The notes below the pieces were generated by a model. The model worked only from the letters and a program-made list of their open reading frames with translations, had not been told where the DNA came from and searched no databases. Of a stretch of DNA of 64,000 nt, positions 52,806 through 61,822 are shown piece by piece. Position 1 is the first letter of the stretch. Each line of letters begins with the position of its first letter. This DNA comes from Solwaraspora sp. WMMD406 (lineage in GTDB: Bacteria > Actinomycetota > Actinomycetes > Mycobacteriales > Micromonosporaceae). The position numbers and the translations under genes are program-made. The stretch lies in NCBI RefSeq assembly GCF_029626025.1, contig NZ_JARUBF010000001.1:558001-622000 (forward strand), read 5' to 3'.

Positions 52806-54859
52806 AACGTAGCGCCGGGGCAGCCCCGGCCGGTCCGGCATCCACCACCGTCGACTGGCGCCTGACCGGGCTTCCCGCCCCTCGTCCCGCTACCCGGCTC
52901 GGCCGTGCCGTCGGGCTGCGGGTGGTACGGCTACCAGGCACCCGCCGGGTACTGGTGGTCGCCGGCACCGTCGAATGGCTCCGCGATCTGCTCAACCGGC
53001 CAGCGGCCCAGCAGCCGGTACGCGGCGCCACCGTGATCGTCGTCTGGTGGCGCTACCCGCGACCCGGCTGGTCGGGCACCATCGGCCCGCTGCGGCACCT
53101 GCGCCGCCAGCGGGTCAGCCTGCCCCGGCTGCGTCGGGGCGCGGCCACCGTACGGCTCGCTCTGACCGCGCCGGTCCCGCTGCGCGAGGCGGTACGGTCG
53201 GCGCTACGCGCCCTCGACGGGTCCCGGCCGATGCCGGCGCCCGCGAGCGCGGCGGTGACCAGTCACCGGGAGCCGCCGTCGTATCTGCCGGCGGTGGCGA
53301 CCGTGCTCGACACCACGGACCCGATTCCGGCGCGGGCCGAGATCCGCTCACACGATCTGGTCCTCGGCCCGACCACGACCGGGCCGGATCAGCCCGCCGG
53401 CACGCCGGTCCAGCTCAATCAGTCCGATCAGCCCGATGGCACGGCGGACCAGCCGGAGCAGCCGTACGGGACGTGGCTGGGCACGACCGGGCACACCGTA
53501 CAGGGCCAGGACGGCAGGCCACTGGTGCTCGTCGACGCCGAACGGATCAATCCACGGGGCCGCTTGGCCTCGGCGTACCGGCCAGGGGCGGCCGAGGTCA
53601 CTCTGGAGTTCGCGCGGGCCGACCGACCCGGAGCGGGTTTTCGCGGCCGACCGGGTGGGCCGACGCTCGGCGGTACGTTGACCGGACCCGGCTTGGACGG
53701 CGCGGCCGTGGTCGCGCTGCGTCAGGTCGGGGTGGTGCACTGCCGGCTGGTTCCCGGCGAGCATCCGGCGCAGACAGCCGGCCTGCTGGCGCAGTTGGCG
53801 GCGACCGGGGTGCTGGTGCACGCGCCGATCCTCGCGCCGGCCGTCGCCGATCTGCTCGACCCCGAGCTGCGGGCGATCATCACCGAGCCGCTTGTCGGCG
53901 TCGCCGACAGCGGGCACGACGCCGTGCCGGCCGCCGAACCGACCGGCGTCGCCCCCGCCGTGACGCCGGACCCGGTCGCGATGGCCGCGCTGGCCGCCGA
54001 GGCGCGCAGCGTACGGCAACGCCGGGCCGCGCTCCGTGGCCACGCCGCCGGCCTGCGGCTGGCCCAGCTGGGTGCCGGTGGGCTACCGGTGCTCGGCCGG
54101 CCGCCCTCGGTCAGCGCCATCCTGGTCACTCGGCGACCGGACCTGGTAACCAGCGCACTGGCGGCCGTCACCGGGCAGACCTACCCGGAGCTGGAAATCA
54201 TCCTCGGCCTGCACGGCATCGAACTGCCGGAGTCGGCCAGGGTCGCGCTCTCCGAATGCGGGCGGCCGTTCGAGGTGGTGCACCTGCCGGAGACGACGGA
54301 CTTCGGGGCGGCGCTCGGCGCCGCCACCCGACGGGCCCGGGGCACCCTGGTCACCAAGTTCGACGACGACGACAGCTACGGTGCCGAACACGTCTGGGAT
54401 CTGGTGCTGGCCCGGCACTATTCCGGAGCCACCCTGGTCGGCAAGAGCGCCGAGTTCGTCTACCTGGAAAACCGTGGGGTCACCCTGCGCCGATCGTCCG
54501 GCATCCCCGAGGCGTACGGCGATGTGGTCGCCGGCGGCACGATGCTGCTCGCCAAGGGTGATCTGGAGGCGGTCGGCGGCTGGCGGCCGGTGCCCCGCTC
54601 AGTCGACCTTGGCCTGATCGAGCGGCTCCGGGCGGAGGGCGCGACGATTTACCGCACCCACCCGCTCGGCTACCTCTACCACCGCCGTCCCGCCGGGCAC
54701 ACCTGGGATCCGGGAGAGGCGTACTTCGTGGACAGTTCGTTCGCACGCTGGCCGGGGGTTCCGCCGGAGCTGATGGCCGACTTCAGACCACCATCGACGG
54801 CAGTGGCCAGCGACGCAGCCGGTGCGGCAGCCAGACCAGCCGGTCACCCACCTTCGTGA
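52802..54859 (+). CDS. Large protein with C-terminal GT2 glycosyltransferase domain
   Basis: The product has 685 residues. The N-terminal ~430 residues are Pro/Gly/Arg-rich with no recognised domain. The GT2 domain begins near residue 435 (SVSAILVTRRPDLVTSAL) and has FDDDDSYGAEHVWDL at about residue 520 as the DXD site and GGTMLLAKGDLEAVGG. It belongs to the glycosyltransferases with unusual DDDD sites found in cell-wall polymer loci. The 3' end overlaps a convergent gene by 77 bp. Confidence 0.83.
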   Translation: MKRSAGAAPAGPASTTVDWRLTGLPAPRPATRLGRAVGLRVVRLPGTRRVLVVAGTVEWLRDLLNRPAAQQPVRGATVIVVWWRYPRPGWSGTIGPLRHLRRQRVSLPRLRRGAATVRLALTAPVPLREAVRSALRALDGSRPMPAPASAAVTSHREPPSYLPAVATVLDTTDPIPARAEIRSHDLVLGPTTTGPDQPAGTPVQLNQSDQPDGTADQPEQPYGTWLGTTGHTVQGQDGRPLVLVDAERINPRGRLASAYRPGAAEVTLEFARADRPGAGFRGRPGGPTLGGTLTGPGLDGAAVVALRQVGVVHCRLVPGEHPAQTAGLLAQLAATGVLVHAPILAPAVADLLDPELRAIITEPLVGVADSGHDAVPAAEPTGVAPAVTPDPVAMAALAAEARSVRQRRAALRGHAAGLRLAQLGAGGLPVLGRPPSVSAILVTRRPDLVTSALAAVTGQTYPELEIILGLHGIELPESARVALSECGRPFEVVHLPETTDFGAALGAATRRARGTLVTKFDDDDSYGAEHVWDLVLARHYSGATLVGKSAEFVYLENRGVTLRRSSGIPEAYGDVVAGGTMLLAKGDLEAVGGWRPVPRSVDLGLIERLRAEGATIYRTHPLGYLYHRRPAGHTWDPGEAYFVDSSFARWPGVPPELMADFRPPSTAVASDAAGAAARPAGHPPS

Positions 54860-55164
54860 CCAGACCTTCCTCGTCGAAGTCGCGGGCGATGTCGAGGTCG
54901 ATGTCGGTGATCTCGGCACCGTCGAGTAGCTGGTCGAGCACCGCGAGGCAGGCCGGGTCGTCGATGGTCAGCAGGGGTCAATTCCCGGACCAGCACCAGC
55001 CGCCGGACCGCGTCGGCGGCGGCTGTCGAGTCCGTCACGGTCACGTCGACGACTCCGCTGATCACCACCTTGCGGACGCCGTCGGCGAGCCATCCAGCGA
55101 CCGCCTCGCCGATCGGACCGCGCGGCTCGGCCGGGCCGAGGTCGATCCCCGGCAGGTCGGTCAC
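54783..55164 (-). pseudogene. Hypothetical protein gene with a frameshift
   Basis: From GTG 55164 the frame encodes TDLPGIDLGPAEPRGPIGEA and continues to VRELTP near 54975, where coding sense shifts. The next frame continues as LLTIDDPACLAVLDQLLDG, then DFDEEGLVTKVGDRLVWLPH, to the TGA at 54783-54785. One missing base near 54975 explains it. The restored protein would be ~127 residues, acidic and soluble, of unknown function. Either a recent mutation or a sequencing error. Confidence 0.65.
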
Positions 55165-55253
55165 AGCGGGGTCGTCCTCGGCGGGCGGCAGATCTCGGCG
55201 GGCGGCAGATCCGGCCCTCGCATGACCACCCTGCGGGCGGGTACCCGTGGGAC

Positions 55254-55985
55254 ATGATGGGCAGCGCCAAGTCCCCGTCGCGGTCCCACACCTCGCTGGC
55301 GGAGCCGGGCCGTAGCAGAGCCGCCGTGCGGCCAGCCGGGTACGGCGATCTGGCGACCACGGCCCGTACGCATGTGGAGTTCCTGCCGGTCGGACTGTTC
55401 CCGTCACTCGGAACGAGGTTCGTCCGTCGCTGGCACCGCACCTACCTGGACTCCCGGCACGGCGTCGGCTACGTGGTCACCGACCCGACGGAACCCCACG
55501 CCGACATTGTCGGATTCCTGCTGGGCACCACCGACCAGGCCGCCCACATGGCGGCACTGCTCGCTGATCGACGGGCGCTGGCGTCCCTCGCGGCGGCCGG
55601 TGCCGGGGCACTGGGGCGGCGACCCAGGTTGGCCCGTCAGCTGTCGTCCCGGGTCGTGCCCTGGGCCCGGCAGATCGCGCAACGCCGATCCGGTCAGTCG
55701 GCTGCGGCGGACGGGCCGGCCGACAAGCCGCAGGTCGCGGTGATGGTCGCGGTGGCGGTGCGACCGCAGTGGCGGGGCAGCGGAGTCGGCGCGGAACTCG
55801 TCCGCCGGTTCGTCGAGGACGCCCGGCGGGCCGGGGCAGCGGAGGCCGAGCTGGTCACCCCGGTCGGGTCGGCCGGAGCGACCGGCTTCTACGAACGGCT
55901 CGGCTGGGAGCTTGGGCCGTGCTGGCACACCCGCGACGGTGACCAGCTTCAGGCCTACCGTCAGCGCCTCGATGCCGACGACTGA
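55254..55985 (+). CDS. GNAT-family N-acetyltransferase
   Basis: The product has 243 residues. The acetyl-CoA loop is VAVRPQWRGSGVGAELVRRF (about residues 163-182), followed by ATGFYERLGWELG. A ~75-residue insertion with basic residues separates the N-terminal strands from the catalytic core. It transfers an acetyl group to an amine; the substrate cannot be predicted. ATG 55254 or 55257. Divergent from the frameshifted hypothetical gene. Confidence 0.85.
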   Translation: MMGSAKSPSRSHTSLAEPGRSRAAVRPAGYGDLATTARTHVEFLPVGLFPSLGTRFVRRWHRTYLDSRHGVGYVVTDPTEPHADIVGFLLGTTDQAAHMAALLADRRALASLAAAGAGALGRRPRLARQLSSRVVPWARQIAQRRSGQSAAADGPADKPQVAVMVAVAVRPQWRGSGVGAELVRRFVEDARRAGAAEAELVTPVGSAGATGFYERLGWELGPCWHTRDGDQLQAYRQRLDADD

Positions 55986-56029
55986 TCAGCCACCGGCCGG
56001 CTGCCAGGCGGCGAGATCCTCGACTTGAG

Positions 56030-56307
56030 GTGCGTGCGCTCCAACAACTCTCGATGCTGGTGCGGGATGCCAATCCGACGGAGGCGTTGCGCTTCGCTGA
56101 GGCGGCCCAGCGGATCGGCGCGCCGTGGGCTACGCCCCGGCTAAAGGCCCTCCTGCACCTGCGCTCGACGCTGGCCTATGCCAAGGCGGGCGACGCATCC
56201 GGCTTCCGGCGCAGGCCGCGTACGCCTCCTGGGGCTGGCGCACTGTCGCCCAGCTCCGGCCGGGGTGGGACAACGCCCCCGTCTACGACGTCCTCATCCG
56301 CCCGTAG
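56030..56307 (+). pseudogene. Gene debris: TPR-regulator fragment running into a GNAT tail
   Basis: One frame from 56030 encodes LQQLSMLVRDANPTEALRFA, typical of the C-terminal TPR part of actinomycete regulators. From about 56208 a different frame encodes AYASWGWRTVAQLRPGW then NAPVYDVLIRP, which matches the C-terminus of a GNAT acetyltransferase. Neither has a proper start or full domain. This appears to be two eroded genes joined by deletion. Confidence 0.6.
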
Positions 56308-56430
56308 CCCCGTCGAGGTGACGCCCTACGCACCCTAAAACGGACGCGTGAGGTGTCTCAGCGTCACCTCGACGAAAGCGCAAACCGGCTGTACGCCCAG
56401 GTGGGCACTTGGAAGTCGTATGATCTTCCT

Positions 56431-56634
56431 ATGGTTACCACAGTCAACCTGCCGGACGATCTGCACGCGCGGCTCAAGCAGATCGCCGAGACCGAGCACC
56501 GGTCGGCCAACGCCACCATCGTTGTCGCGATCGAGGAGTACGTCGCGAGGCACAGCAAGCGGTCCAAGGTGCGTGGGTTGGCCGCGGATGTGGCCGAGCG
56601 CCACCGTGAGCTGCTCGACCGACTGGCCCAGTGA
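56431..56634 (+). CDS. Ribbon-helix-helix antitoxin of a Doc toxin
   Basis: The product has 67 residues from ATG 56431. VTTVNLPDDLHARLKQIAE and SANATIVVAIEEYVARHSKR form a ribbon-helix-helix domain; the C-terminus (residues ~47-67) would mask the toxin. The gene's TGA overlaps the toxin GTG. Expected to autorepress and neutralise the Doc protein. Confidence 0.85.
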   Translation: MVTTVNLPDDLHARLKQIAETEHRSANATIVVAIEEYVARHSKRSKVRGLAADVAERHRELLDRLAQ

Positions 56635-57047
56635 CCGTCTATCTCGATGTCGAAGACCTGCTGGAGATCGGCGACCTGCTGGAGATCGGCTCGATCGTCT
56701 TCGGCACCCCAGCCAAGGTCCGCGACTACGGGCTGCTCGCCTCCGCCGCTGCCCGTCCGAGCACGATCGTCTTCGGGCAGGAGGCCTACCCCGACCTCGC
56801 GGGCAAAGCGGCCAGCCTGCTGCACTCGATCTGCGGCAACCATGCGCTGGTCGACGGCAACAAACGCCTGGCCTGGGCCGCCGCGCTGGTTTTCATCAAC
56901 CTCAACACCGGGGCGACGATCCCGGACGTCGACGTCGACCGCGCTGAGGCGTTCATGCTCGCGGTCGCCGACGGCAGCCTGCACGAGGTCGCCGCGATCG
57001 CCGCAGAACTGCGACGGCTCGGGCTCCTCGACGCGCTCAGCTCATGA
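56631..57047 (+). CDS. doc: Doc-type Fic toxin
   Basis: The product has 138 residues. The Fic motif is HALVDGNKRLAW; KVRDYGLLASAAARPS and YPDLAGKAASLLHSI are typical of Doc proteins, which phosphorylate EF-Tu and stop translation. An exact 18-bp tandem duplication (56655-56672, 56673-56690) inserts a second DLLEIG near the N-terminus, which may perturb the first helix. Convergent with the trypsin-NACHT-WD40 gene, overlapping it by 11 bp. Confidence 0.88.
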   Translation: MTVYLDVEDLLEIGDLLEIGSIVFGTPAKVRDYGLLASAAARPSTIVFGQEAYPDLAGKAASLLHSICGNHALVDGNKRLAWAAALVFINLNTGATIPDVDVDRAEAFMLAVADGSLHEVAAIAAELRRLGLLDALSS

Positions 57048-60000
57048 TCGTGAGCGCCAGGAGGCCTTGGTCCAGACCGATCAGTAGCGTGTCGTCGACG
57101 GTGCAGCAGGCCAGCGCTGGATGGAGTACGGGGATCGTGCGTACCGCGCGAGCGGTCGGTGGGTCCCAGACCCGGACGGTGCGGTCGTGGCTGGTCGAGG
57201 CAAGCAGGTCACGCCCACCCACCCGGACCAGACTCAGCCCGGTCACCGGCCCCGTGTGCCCGGTCAGCCAATGGATCGGCTGACCCCGCTCGGCGTCCCA
57301 CAACCGGATGGTGTGGTCCGCGCTGGCCGACGCCAGCGCCGGACGGCCGGCGACCACAAGCCCGCAGAGTGCGTTCACCGCGTCCTGATGCCCCTGCTGC
57401 GACCAGAGCTGCGTGCCGTCGGTGTCCCAGAGCATGATGGTGCCGCTCTTGTCTGCGGAGGCGAGCATCTCGCCGGCAGGCCCGGCGACCGTGGCCAGCG
57501 TCGTCACCCAGGCCAGGGTCACGTGCCCGAGCAACACCTCGCGCACGTCGCCCGAGTACGGACGCCACAGCCGGACAGTGTGGTCGTCGCCGGCAGAGGC
57601 CACCAACAGCTCCGCGGCGTGCTGCACCGGGCAGACGGCGGCGACGCGCTCGTAGTGGCCGTTCATCTCCCCCTGCAGTGTCCCGTCCCGCGCGTCCCAC
57701 AGCTTGACGGCTCGATCATCGCCAGCGGTCAGGATGCGCGGTTCCTCCTCGTCGGGTACGACACACAACGCATTGACCGGGCCATCCGACGCCCGGAACT
57801 CGCGCATCTGGGTGCCGGTGACCGCATCCCAGATCCGTACCTGCCCGTCCAGCCCGGCCGATGCGACCAGCCGGCCCTCATCGCCCGGCACCCGGCACAC
57901 CGCGGTCACCGCCCCGATCCGGTCGTGCTCGGCGACCGCCCCCGGCGGTCCGCCGCCCGGGTCCCACAGTCGCACGGTCCCATCGTCGCCGGCGGTGGCG
58001 AGCATCCGGTTGTTCGCCGTCGGCAGCTCGCAAACCGCTCGGATCCAGCTGGCATGCCCGCGCAAGCTTGGTCGGGGAATCCAGGTCTGCTGCGGGGCGC
58101 CGGTCGGCACCTCCCACATCCGGATCAGTCCGTCCTCACCGGTCGAGACCAGCAGGCAGCCGTCGCTGGTGTCTACCGTGCACAGATCGGTCAGCGGGCC
58201 CCCGGTTCGCAAGACCTGGACGCATGTCCCGGTCACGGGGTCCCAGATCCGCACTGTGCTGTCGTAGCCGGCCGAGGCGAGCAGGGTACGGCCGGGGGTA
58301 CGCACCGCGTACAGAGTGTTGACCCAGCCGAGGTGACCAGTGAGGACTCCGGTCGGTTCGCCGGTTGCCGGATCCCACAACCGCACCGTGCCGTCGTAGC
58401 CGGTGGAGGCGAGCAACTGTCGGTCCGCGACGGGCACGTGGGTCACCGCCGTCACCCAACCGGTGTGCCCGCTCAGCACGTGGCCTGGTCTGCCCGTGTC
58501 CGGATCCCACAACCGCACCGTCCGGTCGTCACCGGCGGAGGCGAGCAGGTCACCGTCGGGCAGCGGGATCGCGCAGATGTTGCGTACCCAGTCGCCGTGG
58601 CCACGCAGCTCGTGCCGGCGGTGCCCGGCACGCGGGTCCCACAGCCCGATGGTGCCGTCGTGGCTGGCCGTGGCGAGCAGCACCTCACCTGTGGCGAGGC
58701 GCACCGCGCAGACGCCGTGGATCGTGTCGTCGTGACCGGTGAACGTCTGCTCGGCCTGGTTGGTCAGCGGATCCCAGAGTCGCACTGTGCCGTCGTCGCC
58801 GGCCGAGGCGAGCAGACGACGCCCGTCGATGACGATCGCCGCGACGTCGTAGACGGCCTCGGAGTGTCCGTCGAGGATGCTGCGTTCCTGTCGGGGCGGG
58901 GTGTGCGCCCAGCCTGCCCGGTACGGGGCGGCCGCCGCCGTGATCCCGTTGTCCAGGCCGTCGAGCCGGTCGACGACGGAGAACAACGCCGCCCGCTCGG
59001 CCGACTCGGCCGCCACCGCCAGTGGGGTCCGTTGTAGGAGCCGGGCACGAGTGACGGCGAGCGGACTCTGGGCCGCGTCCGCCACCGTCAGCAACCGGTC
59101 CAGGTGGGCGTGTAGCAGATAGTCGTCATCGGTGAGCAGGTCGTCGACCGCGCCGGCGCCGGCCGCGTGCTGCGGTAGCGACCGCAGCAGGTAGTCGAAC
59201 GCTGTGGCCCATCCGGTGGCCCGCGCGGCAGCGGTCCAACTCGTCAACAGCCGGGCGTGGTCGTCACGCCGCGACGCCTGCGCGTCCCGATCGGCCAGCA
59301 GCGCGTCGTTGAGCGCTTGGTGGAACAGCCGGTACACGGGCTGAGCGCCGCCGCCCGCTTCGACGAGGAAGTTCGCCGCCGAGGTACGCGCGAAGTCGGC
59401 GAGTTCCGGCTCGGTGACCGCCCCGCCGAGGGCTTCGATCGCGGACTGCCACAACGTCAGTGGCAGTCCCGGCGTCTCGGCGTACGCCAGGGCGGTCAAC
59501 GCCAGCCGGGCCGATGTTCGGCCGGCGGTCGGCAGCCCGGCCAGGTAGGTATCCAGGGCGTGCGCCACGGTAGCGGTGAACGACACCTCGTCCGGGTCGA
59601 TCGCGATGTTGTCGCGCAGCGCGTGAGCGCGGGCGACCAGGCCAGCGACCAGGAAGTTTCCCTTGGCGAGGGCGGCGATGCGGCGGGCGAGCGGCGCGGC
59701 GACGGTCGGATCGGCGTACGGGTTTCCTGGTCGTTCGGCACCGATCAGTTGCAGGGTCGCCCGGGCGTACTCAGCCAGGTCGGATTCGGCGAAGTACTCC
59801 GACGTGTCCAGGTCGACGAGTTCCGCGTTGCCGCCGAAGCGGCTGATCAGGTCACCGTGATCGTCGGAGCGCCGGGTGCCGATCACGATCCGCAGGCCCC
59901 GTGGGCCGCAGTCACGGGCCAGGGGCATCAGGATGTCGTCGATGATCATGCGCGCCTGCGCCGGGTCGGTCGCCTCGTCGAGGGCGTCGAGGACCAGGGT

Positions 60001-61101
60001 GAACCGGGTCCGCCGGTGGTTCAGCTGATCGCGCACCGCGGGCATCAGATCAGCCGGTACGCCTGGCAGCTCGACGGCGACGGCACGGGCGATCTCGGCG
60101 GCGACTTCGAGGGCTGTCTTGCCCTTGACGTGCACTGCGCAGGAGACCGCACCGACCGGAGCTCGGACGGCCACGTCGGTGTCGGACAGTTCCCCGCTGA
60201 TTTGCTGGTCGGCGGTGGTGACGATCCGCCCGAGTACGGCCGACTTGCCGACCCCCGGCGACCCGGTGACGATCAACGGCCGGCTGACCGGTTCGGCGCT
60301 GTCGATCCAGTCGACGATGCGGTGCAGGGCGGCTGCCCGGCCGCGGAACCGCGCGCCGCCTTCGGTGTCGACCGCGACCCCGCGTGCCCTGGGCAGCCAG
60401 TGCCGGCCGGCCTCGCCGTCGGTGGCCAAAGCCCATCCCCAAGCGGCGAGGGCGGCGTCGTCCGCGTCGGCGGCCCGCCAGGCGGACAGAGTCGCCAGCT
60501 TCATGTCCGGTAGTTGCTGGTCGGCGTAGTGCAAGGTCACGGCTTGACCGCCGCCCTGGGCATCAGCGGTGACCACGACGCCGACCACCGCCTGGTACTC
60601 GGGTGACCAGACCGCACCGCCGCTGAACCCTTTGCTCAGCTGGGTGGCCGGCGAGGTGTGGATCATGACGCGACCCCACCCACCGGGCTGGCCGACACTG
60701 CCTTCGGCATGGCAACCGCCGACCACGTGCGCCGGGAACCCGTATGTCCAGTAAGGACTTCCTGCCAGTGGCTTGGCGGGCAGACAACGAAGTCGGGCCG
60801 GGGTCACCGAGGCCGGCACCGGCTCCACGAGTTCAAGCATGACCAGGTCGACCTTGGCGTCCCGCATTCCGTCGTGCAGGCAGCTGCCGATCCGGCGGCG
60901 GTCGAACCAGGTGACCTTCTCGGCCAGTGGAAACGAGATCCAGAGGTCGTCGTGCAGCTTCCCGTCGTTGCCGAACACGACATGGTGGCAGGTCAGCACC
61001 AGGTTGCTCTCCACAACGACCCCGGTACCGACGGGGGTGTCCTGGTGCTGCCCGCGGTGCAGGGCAACCAGCCAGGAGCAGTCGTCGGGTCCTGCGGTCA
61101 C
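57037..61101 (-). CDS. Trypsin-NACHT-WD40 conflict-system protein
   Basis: The product has 1354 residues. Domain 1 (~1-200): trypsin-like protease with His in LTCHHVVF (~39), Asp in AKVDLVMLEL (~84) and Ser in KGFSGGAVW (~161). Domain 2: STAND/NACHT-type ATPase, Walker A VTGSPGVGKSAV (~277), Walker B LVLDALDE. Domain 3 (~740-1354): about 13-14 WD40 repeats ending RLWDP-like, i.e. probably two propellers. No signal peptide. This layout matches predicted actinobacterial immune/programmed-death systems in which a ligand sensed by the propeller triggers the protease. GTG start; the Trypco1-like gene lies 17 bp upstream. Confidence 0.9.
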   Translation of the reverse strand: MTAGPDDCSWLVALHRGQHQDTPVGTGVVVESNLVLTCHHVVFGNDGKLHDDLWISFPLAEKVTWFDRRRIGSCLHDGMRDAKVDLVMLELVEPVPASVTPARLRCLPAKPLAGSPYWTYGFPAHVVGGCHAEGSVGQPGGWGRVMIHTSPATQLSKGFSGGAVWSPEYQAVVGVVVTADAQGGGQAVTLHYADQQLPDMKLATLSAWRAADADDAALAAWGWALATDGEAGRHWLPRARGVAVDTEGGARFRGRAAALHRIVDWIDSAEPVSRPLIVTGSPGVGKSAVLGRIVTTADQQISGELSDTDVAVRAPVGAVSCAVHVKGKTALEVAAEIARAVAVELPGVPADLMPAVRDQLNHRRTRFTLVLDALDEATDPAQARMIIDDILMPLARDCGPRGLRIVIGTRRSDDHGDLISRFGGNAELVDLDTSEYFAESDLAEYARATLQLIGAERPGNPYADPTVAAPLARRIAALAKGNFLVAGLVARAHALRDNIAIDPDEVSFTATVAHALDTYLAGLPTAGRTSARLALTALAYAETPGLPLTLWQSAIEALGGAVTEPELADFARTSAANFLVEAGGGAQPVYRLFHQALNDALLADRDAQASRRDDHARLLTSWTAAARATGWATAFDYLLRSLPQHAAGAGAVDDLLTDDDYLLHAHLDRLLTVADAAQSPLAVTRARLLQRTPLAVAAESAERAALFSVVDRLDGLDNGITAAAAPYRAGWAHTPPRQERSILDGHSEAVYDVAAIVIDGRRLLASAGDDGTVRLWDPLTNQAEQTFTGHDDTIHGVCAVRLATGEVLLATASHDGTIGLWDPRAGHRRHELRGHGDWVRNICAIPLPDGDLLASAGDDRTVRLWDPDTGRPGHVLSGHTGWVTAVTHVPVADRQLLASTGYDGTVRLWDPATGEPTGVLTGHLGWVNTLYAVRTPGRTLLASAGYDSTVRIWDPVTGTCVQVLRTGGPLTDLCTVDTSDGCLLVSTGEDGLIRMWEVPTGAPQQTWIPRPSLRGHASWIRAVCELPTANNRMLATAGDDGTVRLWDPGGGPPGAVAEHDRIGAVTAVCRVPGDEGRLVASAGLDGQVRIWDAVTGTQMREFRASDGPVNALCVVPDEEEPRILTAGDDRAVKLWDARDGTLQGEMNGHYERVAAVCPVQHAAELLVASAGDDHTVRLWRPYSGDVREVLLGHVTLAWVTTLATVAGPAGEMLASADKSGTIMLWDTDGTQLWSQQGHQDAVNALCGLVVAGRPALASASADHTIRLWDAERGQPIHWLTGHTGPVTGLSLVRVGGRDLLASTSHDRTVRVWDPPTARAVRTIPVLHPALACCTVDDTLLIGLDQGLLALTIMS

Positions 61102-61118
61102 CGGCCGCTCCGTCCCGG

Positions 61119-61448
61119 TCAGCGCCGCATCGTGGTGCCGGCGTCCGGCGGCCCACCCGGATACCAGCAGAGGGTGACTTCAAAATTGCCTTCGGTCGCC
61201 GCCTTGGCGACCACCCAGTTGGCCGTTCCGGTCGCCTTGATGCCGAACTTCACCTCGACAGCATCCGGGGAGACAGCCTTGACCTGGTCCAATAACACTT
61301 TGGCGGCGGCGACGGCAGGTGCGGCGGACTCTCGTACCCAGCCGGCGACGTCACCGATCCCGGCCGGCTGAAAACCAACCGGTGGATCGATCTCGATCAT
61401 CGCTATCGTCTTGTCGTCGACCTGATAGCGGACCACTTCGGACTGCAC
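61119..61448 (-). CDS. Trypsin-co-occurring (Trypco1/CU044_2847-like) protein
   Basis: The product has 109 residues from GTG 61448, which follows ggagg by ~6 bp; the open frame to 61547 lacks signals. It has the Trypco1 pattern: VRYQVDDKTIAMIEID at the N-terminus and DAVEVKFGIKATGTANWVV then GNFEVTLCWYPG at the C-terminus. Such proteins are encoded next to trypsin-fold STAND proteins and are thought to be cofactors or substrates of the protease. Coupled to the trypsin-NACHT-WD40 gene. Confidence 0.88.
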   Translation of the reverse strand: MQSEVVRYQVDDKTIAMIEIDPPVGFQPAGIGDVAGWVRESAAPAVAAAKVLLDQVKAVSPDAVEVKFGIKATGTANWVVAKAATEGNFEVTLCWYPGGPPDAGTTMRR

Positions 61449-61822
61449 CACACACCTCCGCTGCCCGACAGAAGCAGACATAAGACCGCAGCCCGCACTT
61501 TGCGGACCACCACCCGGGTTACACCGACCAGCCATGCTGCCTCTCACCGACGAGATTTGGCAACGGTTCCATTCATGATCACTTTTAGGCAGCTGCGAAC
61601 AGGTGTTTCAGGTAAGCGCCTGCCCTGCGGGGTTGAAGATCCACTCATTGCCGAGTGTCAGCTATCTGCACCGGACGGACGGACCTTGCGCCGATCCGGC
61701 GGTATCGGCAGAATCGGCCAGTGCCCAGGCCACCCCGGCCCAGCATCTCATCTTCCCGGCCACCCCGAGCTATTGATCATCGCCATGTCGATGCGACCGC
61801 TCACGCCCTTGAGGAGCACCGC
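61449..61822. other. Divergent promoter region of the defence island
   Basis: It is 374 bp, less GC-rich than its surroundings, between the leftward Trypco1/protease operon and the rightward winged-helix/ATPase operon. It must hold promoters for both, so the two modules could be co-regulated. I see no clear operator palindrome and no supported gene. Confidence 0.6.

Noticed and set aside
57121-60513. Long rightward ORFs (up to 638 residues) opposite the WD40 gene
   Set aside because: Antisense to a protein with clear protease, ATPase and WD40 motifs; they contain no domain and are Pro/Arg/Gly-rich.
61655-61822. N-terminal extension of the winged-helix protein
   Set aside because: No start signal, whereas ATG 61823 has gaggagc upstream and opens the winged helix.
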